Shown here: positions 53,893-63,395 of the stretch, one piece after another
Layout: each line of letters begins with the position of its first letter
Numbering within the stretch: position 1 is the first letter of the stretch
Assembly (NCBI GenBank): GCA_027494055.1
Contig: JAOSJO010000022.1
Coordinates: 1-64,000, forward strand
DNA from: Anaerolineae bacterium
Lineage (GTDB): Bacteria > Chloroflexota > Anaerolineae > Aggregatilineales > JAFGMM01
DNA length: 64,000 nt
Direction of reading: 5' to 3'
Notes under the pieces: model-generated
What the model was told of the DNA's origin: nothing
The model's database searches: none
What the model saw: only the letters and a program-made list of their open reading frames with translations
Program-made: the position numbers and the translations under genes

Positions 53893-54059
53893 GCAGAAGA
53901 AGCCACAATGCCTCTCGCGAGGCATGGGGACCAGCAGCACGCAGCCACCCCACGCCGGTTTCACCGTTCCGACCCCCAGCAGAAACCGAACTGACGTTCT
54001 GGCATTGCCACCGTCCTTATGGTATCATACCTTATGTCGATCTAACAGGTTTGGTTGCT

Positions 54060-56685
54060 ATGGCGAACGGCAACTCACGCTCCGGATCGGGCAACGGCAT
54101 CAGGCGTAAACCCGTGTCGGAAGCCAAAACAGACAGGCGCTCAGGCAACAAGGGGCCGGCCCCGAAGCCGGACAGCGCTGAGGTTCGCCGCCGGCCGGCG
54201 AAAGAACCGACCGCGCCTGACGTTGACCTCCCGCCCCTGGACCGGCAGAGCAAGGTGCCTCGCTTCACCAACGAGGGCTTCTCCCTCGACCGCAAGCTCG
54301 ACCTGCTGGGCGTGGTGTTCGTGGTGTTTGCCCTCATCGCCCTGCTGGGCTACGTCTCCGAGCCGGGCAACCTCACCGGGGCGGTGCTCAACATCCTGGG
54401 CCAGTTGTTCGGGTGGCTCGCGCCGGGCGCGATTGCGCTGGTGGGCTTCATCGGCGTATGGCTGATCCTGCGCAACTTCCGGGACCGCCCGCCGCGCCTG
54501 CAGGTCTTCCGCCTGATCGGGTTCGTGCTGCTCTGCCTGACGTTGCTGGTCGGGATGCACTTTGCCGGGATGAACTTCTCGCCCGGCGTGGACCCCCGAA
54601 ACTTCGAGGTCGCCCTCTGGCACGCGCAGCAGGGCGAGGGCGGCGGCTACATCGGCGCGTACACCTACCAGTTCCTTGTCGAGGCCGCGGGCGTCGAGGC
54701 GACCGGCATCGGCTTGCTGGGCGCGGTGATTGCCAGCCTCATGCTGGCGCTCGGCCTGACCTTCAACGACATCGGCCAGGCCATCGTCGGGGCGGGGGCC
54801 AACCTGCGCAAGCTGGTTACGGGGCGGCGGCGCAGAGCGAAGACAGTCATCGTCATGGAGCCGCCCCAGGACGGCGCGCCCGGTTCCGGGCGCGCCCGAA
54901 CCGGCCACGGCGGCCCTCCCCAGCGGCGAAGAGGCCGAAACACCGCCCGAAGCGCCGCCGGCAGTGGGCCCGCCTGCGAGTAATCCAGCTCCAGGACCGC
55001 CGCCAAAGGCGTCCGCCGACTCGCTCTACGGCCCGCCGGGCCTCATCGTCAACCCGAACGCCCAGTGGAAGCTGCCGGATTACAAAGAGATTCTTGACGA
55101 AGGGACCGAGGGCGGCGTCTCTGACGAGGTGCTGCTGGAGCAGGCGCGCATCATCGAGGACACGCTGCGCAGCTTCGGCGCGCCGGGCCGCGTCGTGGAG
55201 GTCAACCCCGGCCCGGTGGTGACGCAGTTCGGCGTCGAGCCGGACTACCTCGAAAACCGGGGCGGCAAGAAGATCAAGGTCAAGGTCAACAAGATCGCCG
55301 CGCTCGCGGATGACCTCGCGCTGGCGCTGGCGGCCAAGGCGGTCCGCGTGGAAGCGCCGGTTCCGGGCAAGGGGTTCGTTGGCATTGAGGTGCCCAACCC
55401 GGAGACCGCGCTGGTCAGCCTGCGCGACGTGATGGACAGCGCCTCGTTCCGCCGCATCCGGTCGCAGTTGGCGATTGGCCTGGGCCACAGCGTGGACGGC
55501 GAGCCGGTCGCCGCCGACCTGACCGTGATGCCGCACCTGCTCATCGCCGGCGCGACCGGATCGGGCAAGTCGGTGTGCGTGAACGCCATCATCGCGTGCC
55601 TGCTGCTGCGCAACACGCCGGACGACGTGCGCATCATCATGGTGGACCCCAAGCGCGTCGAGCTGACCGGATACAACGGCATCCCGCACCTGGTCACGCC
55701 CGTGGTCACAGACCTGGAACGCATCGTCGGCGTGCTCAAATGGGTGACGCGCGAGATGGACGAGCGCTACCGCAAGTTTTCGGCGGCGGGCGCGCGCAAC
55801 ATCCTCAACTACAACCGCATGGTCGGCAAGAAGGGCGACCGCCTGCCCTACCTGGTGGTCATCATCGACGAGCTGGCCGACCTGATGATGATGGCCCCGG
55901 AGGAAACCGAGCGCGTCGTGACGCGCATCGCGCAGATGGCGCGCGCCACCGGCATCCACCTGATTATCGCCACGCAGCGCCCCAGCGTGGACGTGGTGAC
56001 CGGGCTGATCAAGGCCAACTTCCCGGCGCGTATCGCGTTCGCGGTGGCCTCGCAGGTCGACTCGCGCGTGATCCTCGACATGCCCGGCGCGGAGCGCCTC
56101 CTGGGTCGGGGCGACATGCTGTTCCAGTCGCCCGACGCCGCCGCGCCGGTGCGTATGCAGGGCGTGTTCGTCTCGGATGCGGAACTCAACCGCCTCGTGA
56201 CCTACTGGCAGAAGTCCGGCGCGGAGAGCGGCACCGTCACGGTCGGGGCGGCGGAGCCGGCGCAGGCGTCGCCGTCGCGCCCGGCGTCCGCACCGCAGCG
56301 TCCCGGCCAGCCGGCCCGGCCCGGCGCAACCGCGCCGCCGGCCGCCAGACACGCAGCGGCGACAGCGCCGCCCAGGCCCGCGCCTTCGCCCCCGGCTTCC
56401 ACCGCAGCCCCCGCGCCCAGGCCGGACGAACTTGCCAGGGTCGGCAAGGCGGCGCTGGAGCAAGCCAACGGCGACGTGGACGACCTCTATGATGATGCGG
56501 TCGCCGTGGTCCGCGAGATGGGCAAGGCGTCGGCGTCGCTGCTGCAACGCCGGCTGCGCATCGGCTACAACCGCGCCTCGCGCCTGATCGACACGATGGA
56601 GGCGCGCGGCGTCATCGGGCCGGCCGGCGAGAACCCCACCCAGCCGCGCGAAGTGCTCCCCACCGACAAGGGGCGCGCAGAATAA
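54060..56685 (+). CDS. ftsK: DNA translocase FtsK/SpoIIIE (one frameshift)
   Basis: Septal DNA pump that clears chromosome from the closing division site. ATG 54060; four membrane helices lie in the N-terminal third. A Pro/Ala linker and the motor domain follow: Walker A IAGATGSGKSVCVN and Walker B LVVIIDELADLM. IATQRPSVDVVTGLIKANFPARIAF and GRGDMLF are hallmarks. The C-terminal gamma winged helix (GKASASLLQRRLRIGYNRASRLIDTMEARGVIGP) recognises KOPS/SRS sites. The frame breaks near 54885 within the linker, next to a 24-bp palindrome (54878-54901). Repaired length is about 874 aa. Confidence 0.95.
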
Positions 56686-56960
56686 CGCCTGCTCCATTGA
56701 CCTCGCAGGGGCGAACCGGCGGTTCGCTCCGACCTCCACACCTCGCGAGTAGGGGCAAGGCATGCCTTGCCCCTACTTGGAAGTCTCGTTTGCCTGTCCG
56801 CCCCTGAACCATAGCGCCCAGGGAACTGCCAAATCTCGGCGGCACGCCCCCGCCAGCCGCCGCATTCTTATCTGAATCTCAACAATTCCGACGTGCAGAT
56901 CGCGCGCCGGCGTGTCATAATCACAACTTTGCGGACAACGCGGACGAGGAGCGAACCATC
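56686..56960. other. Spacer with palindromic repeats
   Basis: 275 bases without a gene. It contains a degenerate GGGGCGAACCGGCGGTTCGC palindrome (about 56708-56727) and a perfect 28-bp palindrome (56749-56776). Confidence 0.6.
56749..56776. repeat. Perfect 28-bp palindrome
   Basis: GTAGGGGCAAGGCA (56749-56762) is followed by its exact reverse complement to 56776. The TAGGGGC arm matches the central palindrome of the repeats at 39791 and 49566. Confidence 0.85.
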
Positions 56961-58793
56961 ATGCGCGTGGGAATCGACTTCGGGACGACGAATTCCGCCG
57001 TTGCCTACTACGATGGGGCGAAGCTGGTCTCGATCCAGATCGATCCCCGGACCGACTACGTCCTGCCCTCGCTGATCTACATCGACCGCATGTACCAATC
57101 GGTCGTCGGCTATGAGGCGGCGCAGGCATACCTCAGGCGCGAATCGGGCCGCCGCGTCAAATGGGAGCGGCGCTACCTCGGCGAGATCGAAATCATGGTC
57201 GCCGGCACCGGGGGCAGCCCCATCGTCTACAACGAGGCCGTGATCGTCATGATCGACACCGCCGCCAACGGGCGGCTGATCCAGTCGATCAAGAGCGCGC
57301 TGCGCGACCCCAAGTACGACGGCACCTACGTCTTCGACCGCTTCTACACCATCGACGAACTCATCGCCATCGTGTTGAGCGAACTCAAGCGCGGCGCAGA
57401 GCAGCGCCTCGGCGGGGCGTGCACCGAAGCCATCATCGGCCGGCCGGTGAAGTTCTCCGACGACCCGGACATCAACGAGCGCGCGGAGGAGATCATCTAC
57501 AAGGCCGCGCTGCGCGCCGGGTTCACGGACATCAGCTTCGAGTTGGAGCCGGTCGGCGTCTCGTACCTGCACCACATCTCCAGCCCGACCCGCCACACCG
57601 CGCTCGTCTTCGACTTCGGCGGCGGCACGCTCGACCTGACGGTGGTCCGCGTCGGCGGCGAGAGGCGGCCCGAAATCCTCGCCACCAGGGGCGTGCTGGT
57701 GGGCGGCGACGACCTCGACCGGCGCATCATGCAGTCGCTGCTCAAGTACTTCGGGGAAGGCTCGACGCTCGACGGCTACCCCTTCCCGCATGACATCCTC
57801 GACCTGCTGCTGAGCTGGCAGACCATGCCGGAGGTCTCGCGCCCGCAGCACATGAACACGATCCGCGACCTGAAGCACGCCGCCAGCAACCCCACCGCCG
57901 TCGCGGCGCTGGAGACGCTGGTGAGCGAGAACGTTGGGTACAAGCTCTTCAGCGAGATCGAGCGGACCAAGATCGACCTGTCCACCTCCATTATCAGCCG
58001 GCTGGAGTTCCGCCACGGCCCGATCAAGATTCGGGAGGTCATCACGCGCATCCAGTTCGAGGCGATGATCGCCGAGGAGATCGCACAGATGGAGGCCGGC
58101 ATCAACGCGGTGATGGCGGACGCCGGACTGGAGCCGGCCGACATCGACGTTGTGCTGCGCACCGGCGGCTCGTCGCTGGCGCCGGCGGTCGCCGACCTGC
58201 TCGCCAGCATGTTCAGCGCGGCGCGCGTGCAGCAGGTGGAGCCGCTCGTCTCGGTGGTGGGCGGCCTGGCGGTCGCCGCGCACGCGGAGGCCGCGCGCCG
58301 CGCGCCACGCTACGCGGTCCGTTACGCGACGCCGGCGCAGCCGCTGATCGAGAACATTCGCACCGAGCGCGGCGGCGCATACGGCGCCTACACCATGCGC
58401 ATCGACGCCGCATGCTACAGCGATGTCAACATCACCGTCACCCAGTGCCCGGTGATGCTGAGCGGCCTGCCGGCGATCAAGGCCGCCGACGCCGACCACA
58501 CGGCGGAGTCGCCCACGTTTCTCAGGTTCGACCTCAAGCAGCCGGCGCGCGTCTACGTCGCCTACGAAGCCTCGGCGCAGTCGCGGCCCGCATGGCTGCG
58601 CGCCTTCACGCGCGAGAACGCCTTCATCGCCGTGAAGGGCGAATGGGTGGAGGAACGGCTGCTACAGCTCCACAGCAAGGAATTTCCGGCGGGCACGGTC
58701 ACGCTCGGCGGGAACCAGGCCGAGGGCGCTTCCAGCGACGTTTACCTGCAATACCTCGTCGTCGTCCAGGCGACGCCCGCCCCGGCCCGTTGA
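56961..58793 (+). CDS. Hsp70-like ATPase fused to a C-terminal beta-sandwich domain
   Basis: 610 aa, intact, ATG 56961 with GAGGAG 9 bases upstream. The actin-like ATPase region (1-450) has phosphate-1 motif GIDFGTTNSAVAYY, phosphate-2 VFDFGGGTLDLTVV and adenosine motif VVLRTGGSSLAP, close to YegD-type Hsp70s. There is no DnaK substrate-binding domain. The last about 130 residues (VYVAYEASAQSRPAWLRAF, FPAGTVTLGGNQAEGASSDVYLQYLVVV) instead resemble a beta-sandwich more familiar in secreted polysaccharide-active proteins. No signal peptide is visible. A specialised cytoplasmic chaperone or cytoskeletal-like ATPase; client unknown. Confidence 0.85.
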   Translation: MRVGIDFGTTNSAVAYYDGAKLVSIQIDPRTDYVLPSLIYIDRMYQSVVGYEAAQAYLRRESGRRVKWERRYLGEIEIMVAGTGGSPIVYNEAVIVMIDTAANGRLIQSIKSALRDPKYDGTYVFDRFYTIDELIAIVLSELKRGAEQRLGGACTEAIIGRPVKFSDDPDINERAEEIIYKAALRAGFTDISFELEPVGVSYLHHISSPTRHTALVFDFGGGTLDLTVVRVGGERRPEILATRGVLVGGDDLDRRIMQSLLKYFGEGSTLDGYPFPHDILDLLLSWQTMPEVSRPQHMNTIRDLKHAASNPTAVAALETLVSENVGYKLFSEIERTKIDLSTSIISRLEFRHGPIKIREVITRIQFEAMIAEEIAQMEAGINAVMADAGLEPADIDVVLRTGGSSLAPAVADLLASMFSAARVQQVEPLVSVVGGLAVAAHAEAARRAPRYAVRYATPAQPLIENIRTERGGAYGAYTMRIDAACYSDVNITVTQCPVMLSGLPAIKAADADHTAESPTFLRFDLKQPARVYVAYEASAQSRPAWLRAFTRENAFIAVKGEWVEERLLQLHSKEFPAGTVTLGGNQAEGASSDVYLQYLVVVQATPAPAR

Positions 58794-58836
58794 GCGCGAC
58801 CCCGTCGCACAGCCAACCCAAAACCCAGCCAGCGGC

Positions 58837-59630
58837 CTAGCCCAGCACCGCGCGTGTGTGGGCAAGGGCGACCGCGTGCAGCGGGCCGTTGGACGCGAGC
58901 ACCGCGCCGTTGTTGAGCGCAAAGGGCGCGCCCGTGACTGTGGTGATGCGGCCCCCGCCTCCATGACCATCAGCGCACCGGCGGCCATGTCCCACGGCTT
59001 GAGCGTGAGATGCAGGTAGACGTCAAACCACCCGGCGGCGACGTAGGCCAGGTTCAGCGCGGCCGAGCCGTGGCAGCGCAGCGTGCGGCACTCGGCCACC
59101 ATGCGGCCCGCGATGGCATGGACCGCGTCGCGCGCCTCTGGCTCGCGCGGCCAGTCACAGGCTACGACCGCGCTGGCGAAGTCGTCCCGGTCGTTGACGC
59201 GCGCCGGCGCGCCATTGACAGTGAGGCCCGCGCCGCGCGCCGCTGCGAACAGGTAGTCATCGACCGGGTCGATGATCGCGCCGGCCTCGATCACGCCGTC
59301 CACCACGACCGCCACCGAGGTCGCGTAGCTGGGGATGCCGCGCGCGAAGTTGGTCGTGCCGTCGAGCGGGTCGATGATCCAGATCGCGCCCGGCGGCGGC
59401 GTCCACGCGCTGAAGTCATCGCCGTCGTGGACGCCCTCCTCGCTCAGGATGGCGTGGTCGGGATACGCGGCGTGGATCACGTCGATGAGGGCGCGTTCGG
59501 CGGCGAAATCGGCGGCGGTAACCTCGTCGCGGAAGCCTTTGGATTTCGTCGCCATCGGTTGGTCGCGCGCCTGGCGGATGGCGTCGGCGGCGGCCTGCGC
59601 GGCGCGGATGGCGGTGTCGAGCAGGGACAT
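58837..59630 (-). CDS. Inositol monophosphatase family protein (one frameshift)
   Basis: Li+-sensitive, Mg2+-dependent phosphatase fold. Metal-site motifs: Glu in ILSEEG, DPLDGTTNFARGIP and the WDMAAGALMVMEAGG signature. The frame is lost at the C run 58951-58955. Adding one base reads EAGGRITTVTGAPFALNNGAVLASN and ends at TAG 58837 (264 aa), while the uncorrected frame runs to 58662 into its neighbour. Substrates in this family include inositol phosphates, fructose-1,6-bisphosphate and PAP; which applies is not clear. Convergent with the Hsp70-like gene. Confidence 0.92.
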
Positions 59631-59831
59631 GGGGCGGCCTACCTTTCGCGTCGTGTGTGCGTCGTTGTGCGCCCAAATGGTAGCGCCCGCGCGGCAAGGC
59701 GTCCACCTTTCCGGGTGCGCGGTGGGGCGAAGTGGGGCAACGATGCGTGTATTAGCACATATGTTCTAAGAAGATGCGCCAGAACTGTGTCACAGGACTA
59801 TAGTACTATCCTAAAATCCACAAAGAGGATC

Positions 59832-59860
59832 TTGTATCTTGTGGGAAAGTGTGGTATGAT
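59832..59860 (+). promoter_or_regulatory. Promoter of the dcw cluster
   Basis: TTGTAT (59832-59837), 17 bases, TATGAT (59855-59860), 37 bases before mraZ. It overlaps the MraZ boxes. Confidence 0.75.
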
Positions 59861-59890
59861 GTGGGTCGTAGTGGGGGATCGTGGTACATA
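59841..59890 (+). promoter_or_regulatory. MraZ operator: five 10-bp phased GTGG boxes
   Basis: Decamers GTGGGAAAGT, GTGGTATGAT, GTGGGTCGTA, GTGGGGGATC and GTGGTACATA follow without gap. MraZ of other bacteria binds GTGGG(N)5 direct repeats upstream of its own gene to regulate the dcw cluster. Three of the five have GTGGG and two GTGGT. Confidence 0.85.
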
Positions 59891-59896
59891 AACAAC

Positions 59897-60323
59897 ATGT
59901 TTTGGGGAGAATACACCCACACCATTGACGAAAAGGGCCGCCTGACGATCCCCGCGAAATATCGCATTGAACTGCACGAGGCGATGATTACGCGCGGTCT
60001 GGATCGTAACCTGGTATTGTACCCGGTGTCTGAGTGGGAGCAAATGGCCGGGCGCCTCCGGCAACTCCCCATCACCGACCCAAGCGCCCGTGCCTTGCAG
60101 CGGCTGTTCTTCTCAGGGGCGCAGGAGGTCACGCCCGACCGACAGGGGGCGCATCCTGATCCCGCCTTACCTGCGTGAGTACGCCGGGATCGACAGCAAT
60201 GTCATCATAGCCGGGATGCAGGCTTACGTCGAGATCTGGAACCCGGAAGCGTGGATGAGTGAGCTGCAGAGCGTTCAGGACACGAAAGCAAACGCCGAAG
60301 CGTGGCGGGCGCTGAACATCTAG
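59897..60323 (+). CDS. mraZ: Transcriptional regulator MraZ (one frameshift)
   Basis: MraZ is an AbrB-like DNA-binding protein forming a ring oligomer that controls the dcw cluster. First half: MFWGEYTHTIDEKGRLTIPAKYR. Second half begins RILIPPYLREYAGIDSNVIIAGM. The two share the family DxxGR and (I/L)P motifs. One extra G in the run at 60143-60147 shifts the frame after TPDRQG; repaired length is 141 aa, the usual size. The upstream GTGG boxes are its expected operator. Confidence 0.95.
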
Positions 60324-60401
60324 CCGAAGCGAACGCCGCACCTTTTTAACCGAATGACGCGATTATCCTGGGTGAGGCCTGCTTACGGGCAGGTTCCTGG
60401 C

Positions 60402-60433
60402 CCAAGATTTCGGCCAATCTTGGCCCATTTCTT
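60402..60433 (+). terminator. Hairpin terminator or attenuator after mraZ
   Basis: CCAAGATT/AATCTTGG 8-bp stem with TCGGCC loop, then CCCATTTCTT. It lies 79 bases past the mraZ stop. Confidence 0.6.
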
Positions 60434-60457
60434 GCATCGGTAGTATACCGGGGCCCA

Positions 60458-60519
60458 GGCGGCGGTTGTCCATGAACGGGGGTCGGGGACACCGCCGCCC
60501 GGTAACCCCGGAGTTTTTT
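60458..60519 (+). promoter_or_regulatory. Leader hairpin plus T7 tract ahead of ftsL
   Basis: GGCGGCGGT.GTCC (60458-60471) pairs with GGGGACACCGCCGCC (60485-60499), followed by a small CCGG dyad and seven T (60513-60519), 15 bases before ftsL. It looks like an intrinsic terminator or attenuator inside the leader. Confidence 0.55.
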
Positions 60520-60534
60520 TATCCGGAGAGCGCC

Positions 60535-61023
60535 ATGGCGACCAACACGCGCAGCGAATGGCTGCAGCATGCGCTCCGGCAGGCGCCGTGGCGCGCCCAG
60601 GTCCAGGCGACGGCCCTCGTCGCCCTGGTCCTTGTCGTCGCCATCATTATCGGCGCGCTTTACCTGGCGCAAGCCACCAGCACTGCCACGGCCGGCCGCG
60701 ACCTCGAAGAACTCAACGCGCAGATCAAGCAACTGGAACGCGACATCGAACAACTGCGCGCGCAGATCGCTGCCGCCCAGACCGTGCCCAACATGACGCG
60801 CCGCGCGCAGGAATTGGGGTTCGTGCCGGCCGGCAACGAGCAGCTCCTGTACCTGGTCGTGGAAGGCTACCGCCCGCCTGAGCCAGCGCCCGTCGTGCCG
60901 GTCGAGCCACCGGTGGTCCCGGCCTACGACGAGACGCTCAACGACTGGCTCAACGTGCAGTGGGCCGGGCTGCTCGACCTGCTTGGCGTGGGCGGCGCGG
61001 ACGCGCAGGAGGCGCAGCCTTGA
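60535..61023 (+). CDS. ftsL: Cell division protein FtsL-like
   Basis: 162 aa. ATG 60535 with GGAG about 7 bases upstream; the frame is open from 60466. Cytoplasmic tail, one transmembrane helix (ATALVALVLVVAIIIGALYLA) and a leucine-rich coiled coil (LEELNAQIKQLERDIEQLRAQIA). RAQELGFVPAG is the FtsL/DivIC-type end of the coil. A Pro/Val extension follows. FtsL bridges FtsB/DivIC to FtsWI. The position between mraZ and ftsI supports the call. The stop overlaps the ftsI start. Confidence 0.85.
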   Translation: MATNTRSEWLQHALRQAPWRAQVQATALVALVLVVAIIIGALYLAQATSTATAGRDLEELNAQIKQLERDIEQLRAQIAAAQTVPNMTRRAQELGFVPAGNEQLLYLVVEGYRPPEPAPVVPVEPPVVPAYDETLNDWLNVQWAGLLDLLGVGGADAQEAQP

Positions 61024-62746
61024 TCGAAACCATCGACCGCCGCCTGTCGGTCATCACCGGCCTGCTCTTGCTCATCAGCGTGCTGCTGGTGGCAAGGCTG
61101 GTGTCGTTCCAGCTTCAACTGCCGCCAGAGGTGCGTGACTACTTCGAGCGCATGAAGAATTCCTCCTATTACAGCGCGCACTACGAACCGCCCGAACGCG
61201 GCGAGATCTACGACCGCAACGGCCAGCTCCTGGCGACCAACTCGGTGGCGTACAAGGTGAGCATCGACGTGCCCTACGTGCGCGACCCGGAGCACGTGCT
61301 GGTGACCATCGCCGCGCTGACCGGTCGCGACCCGGTGGCGCTCTGGGAACAGTGGCTGGCGGCGACCGAGGGCGATAACAAGAAGCTCTGGTACCCGCTG
61401 GCCGGCACCGTCACCGAGGAGGTGGGCCGCCGCATCCAGGCGCAGAACCTGCCCGGCGTACAGCTTGAGCCAATCGCGACCCGCTACTATCCGCAGGGGG
61501 CGGTGGCCGGTCCGCTGCTGGGCTTCGTCAACGCAGAGGGACAGGGCTATTACGGCGTCGAGGGATACTACCAGTCGAAGTTGGCCGGGCGCGTCGAAGA
61601 CAGCACCAGCCTGGCGAGCAACATCCCCTTTGACGCGCGCTTCCAGCCGCCCCCAGGCCTGGCGCGGACCTGGTGCTGACCATCGACCGCGATGTGCAGT
61701 TCCTCACCGAGCAGACGCTCGTGCAGGGCGTCGAGGCGTACCAGGCGGACGGCGGCATCATCATCGTGATGGACCCGCGCGATGGCGCAATCCTGGCGAT
61801 GGCGAGCACGCCCGGCTATGACCCCAACCGCTACGAAGATTACACGGCCAAGGAGCGGATCAACCCGGCTGTCAGCAGCATGTACGAACCGGGGTCGGTG
61901 TTCAAGATACTCACGATGGCGTGCGCGCTGGAGAGCGGCGTCGTGACCCCCAACTCCGTGTACAACGACGAAGGCATCATTGAGGTAGGCGGGCGCGAAA
62001 TCTACAACTGGGACCGGCGCGCCTACGGCCAGCAGACCATGACCCAACTGCTGGTGCGCTCGCTGAACGTCGGCGCGGCCATGCTGAGCACCACGCTGGG
62101 GCCTTCGCGCTTCTACGCCTGCCTGGAGGGCTTCGGCATCGGCACGCCCACCGGCATCGACCTCCAGGGCGAGGCCACCGGCCTGCTCAAAGAGCCGGGC
62201 GACTCCGACTGGGCGGAGAGCGACCTGGGCACGAACTCGTTCGGCCAGGGCGTGGGCGTGACGCCGCTCCAGATGATCACGGCGGCGAGCGCCATCGCGA
62301 ACCATGGGCTGCTCGTGCGCCCGCACGTGATCTACCAGCAGATCGACGGCTCGGACGTGTTCACCGCGCAGCCGCAATACCTGGGCCGGCCCATCTCCGA
62401 GTCGACCGCGCGCACCGTCACCGACATGATGATCGACGTGATCCAGTACGGCGCGGATCAGGCCCTGGTCCCTGGCTATACGGTCGCCGGCAAGACGGGC
62501 ACCGCCGAGATCCCCTCGCCGGCGGGCTACATCGACGAGGAGACGATCACATCGCTCATCGCCTTTTTGCCCTCCTCTGACCCGCAGGTGATCGTGCTCG
62601 TCCGTCTCGACCGCCCGCGCACCTCGCGCTGGGGCACGCAGACTGCCGCGCCGTTGTTCTCACAATTTGCGCAAAGGCTGGTGGTGTTGTTAGAAATCCC
62701 ACCAGACAACGTCCGGCAGAGTATCGCAGCCAGCATCGGGGGGTGA
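61020..62746 (+). CDS. ftsI: Septal transpeptidase FtsI / penicillin-binding protein 3 (one frameshift)
   Basis: TTG 61020 overlaps the ftsL stop (TTGA). One N-terminal transmembrane helix (VITGLLLLISVLLVARL) precedes the PBP dimer domain (ERGEIYDRNGQLLATN). Transpeptidase motifs: SxxK in EPGSVFK, SxN in VRSLNVGAA, KTGT in VAGKTGTAE. The frame is lost near 61663 between PPPGL and GADLVLTIDRDVQ. Repaired length is 575 aa. It makes septal crosslinks with FtsW. The SxN form (SLN), unlike SCD in mrdA, fits the septal type. Confidence 0.94.
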
Positions 62747-62774
62747 GCACTGCCGACCGAGCAAAGAAGGGAAC

Positions 62775-63374
62775 ATGCGTCCATTTGGCGCGCAGACGGA
62801 ATACGCCGCCCAGGCTTTCAGAGGCTTATCGCACCCGCAGGAAGCGATAGGCCAGCGGGCGTTTTACGAGTGTACGTTTGAAGCGTGCTCCTTTCTGGAA
62901 ACGGCCTTCGAAAGCTGCAAGTTCTTCGACTGCACGTTTCGTGAGTGCGACCTGAGCCTGATTAAGGTAAAAGGCTCGGCGTTCAGCAACACCGCATTCG
63001 CGGACTCGAAGATCATCGGCGTCAACTGGGCCGACGCCCGCTGGACCCGTTTTCGCATCGCCAACGCCATCAGCTTTGAACGGTGCACGCTCGACTATTC
63101 GACGTTCGTGGGCCTGAGCCTCAAGGGAATCCGGCTTGTGCAGTGCAGCGCGAGGGATGTCGATTTCGCCGAGGCCGACCTCACCGAGGCGGACTGCTCG
63201 GAGACGGACTTCGCCGACAGCCGCTTCCTGCATACCAACCTGACGCGCGCCAACTTCACGGGCGCGACGAATTACGCCATCGACCCAGGCCTCAACGTGC
63301 TGACGCAAGCCAGGTTCTCGCTGCCAGAGGCGATTGCGCTGCTGCGCGGCCTGGATATCGTACTGACCGAGTAG
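62775..63374 (+). CDS. Pentapeptide-repeat protein
   Basis: 199 aa, intact, ATG 62775 with GAAGGGA 2-8 bases upstream. Residues about 28-165 follow the A(D/N)LXX-type five-residue periodicity with F or L at the centre (CTFEACSFLETAFESCKFF, DFAEADLTEADCSETDFAD), giving a right-handed quadrilateral beta-helix. Length and Cys/Phe-rich repeats resemble McbG/Qnr proteins that mimic DNA and bind gyrase, but other roles are possible. It lies between ftsI and murF with 28- and 21-base gaps, so it is part of the dcw operon here. Confidence 0.88.
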   Translation: MRPFGAQTEYAAQAFRGLSHPQEAIGQRAFYECTFEACSFLETAFESCKFFDCTFRECDLSLIKVKGSAFSNTAFADSKIIGVNWADARWTRFRIANAISFERCTLDYSTFVGLSLKGIRLVQCSARDVDFAEADLTEADCSETDFADSRFLHTNLTRANFTGATNYAIDPGLNVLTQARFSLPEAIALLRGLDIVLTE

Positions 63375-63395
63375 GGATTGTGAGCGAGTAGCGCG

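Larger units (their letters stand above)
60324..60534 (+). other. Structured spacer between mraZ and ftsL, no rsmH
   Basis: 211 bases. The rsmH gene usually found here is missing. The stretch folds into two strong hairpins, listed separately, and carries a weak promoter (TTGGCC-18-TATACC, 60420-60449). Confidence 0.7.

Noticed and set aside
54853-56763. 636-aa minus-strand frame opposite ftsK
   Set aside because: Shadow of the FtsK motor domain.
56868-58499. 543-aa minus-strand frame opposite the Hsp70-like gene
   Set aside because: No motifs, Asp/Val/Arg-rich shadow; the plus strand has complete ATPase motifs.
59841-59890. 10-bp periodic repeat as a short CRISPR or microsatellite
   Set aside because: Position before mraZ and the GTGG boxes fit the known MraZ operator type.
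60346-60753. 135-aa minus-strand frame across the mraZ-ftsL spacer
   Set aside because: It runs antisense to ftsL, has no motifs, and covers the structured leader.
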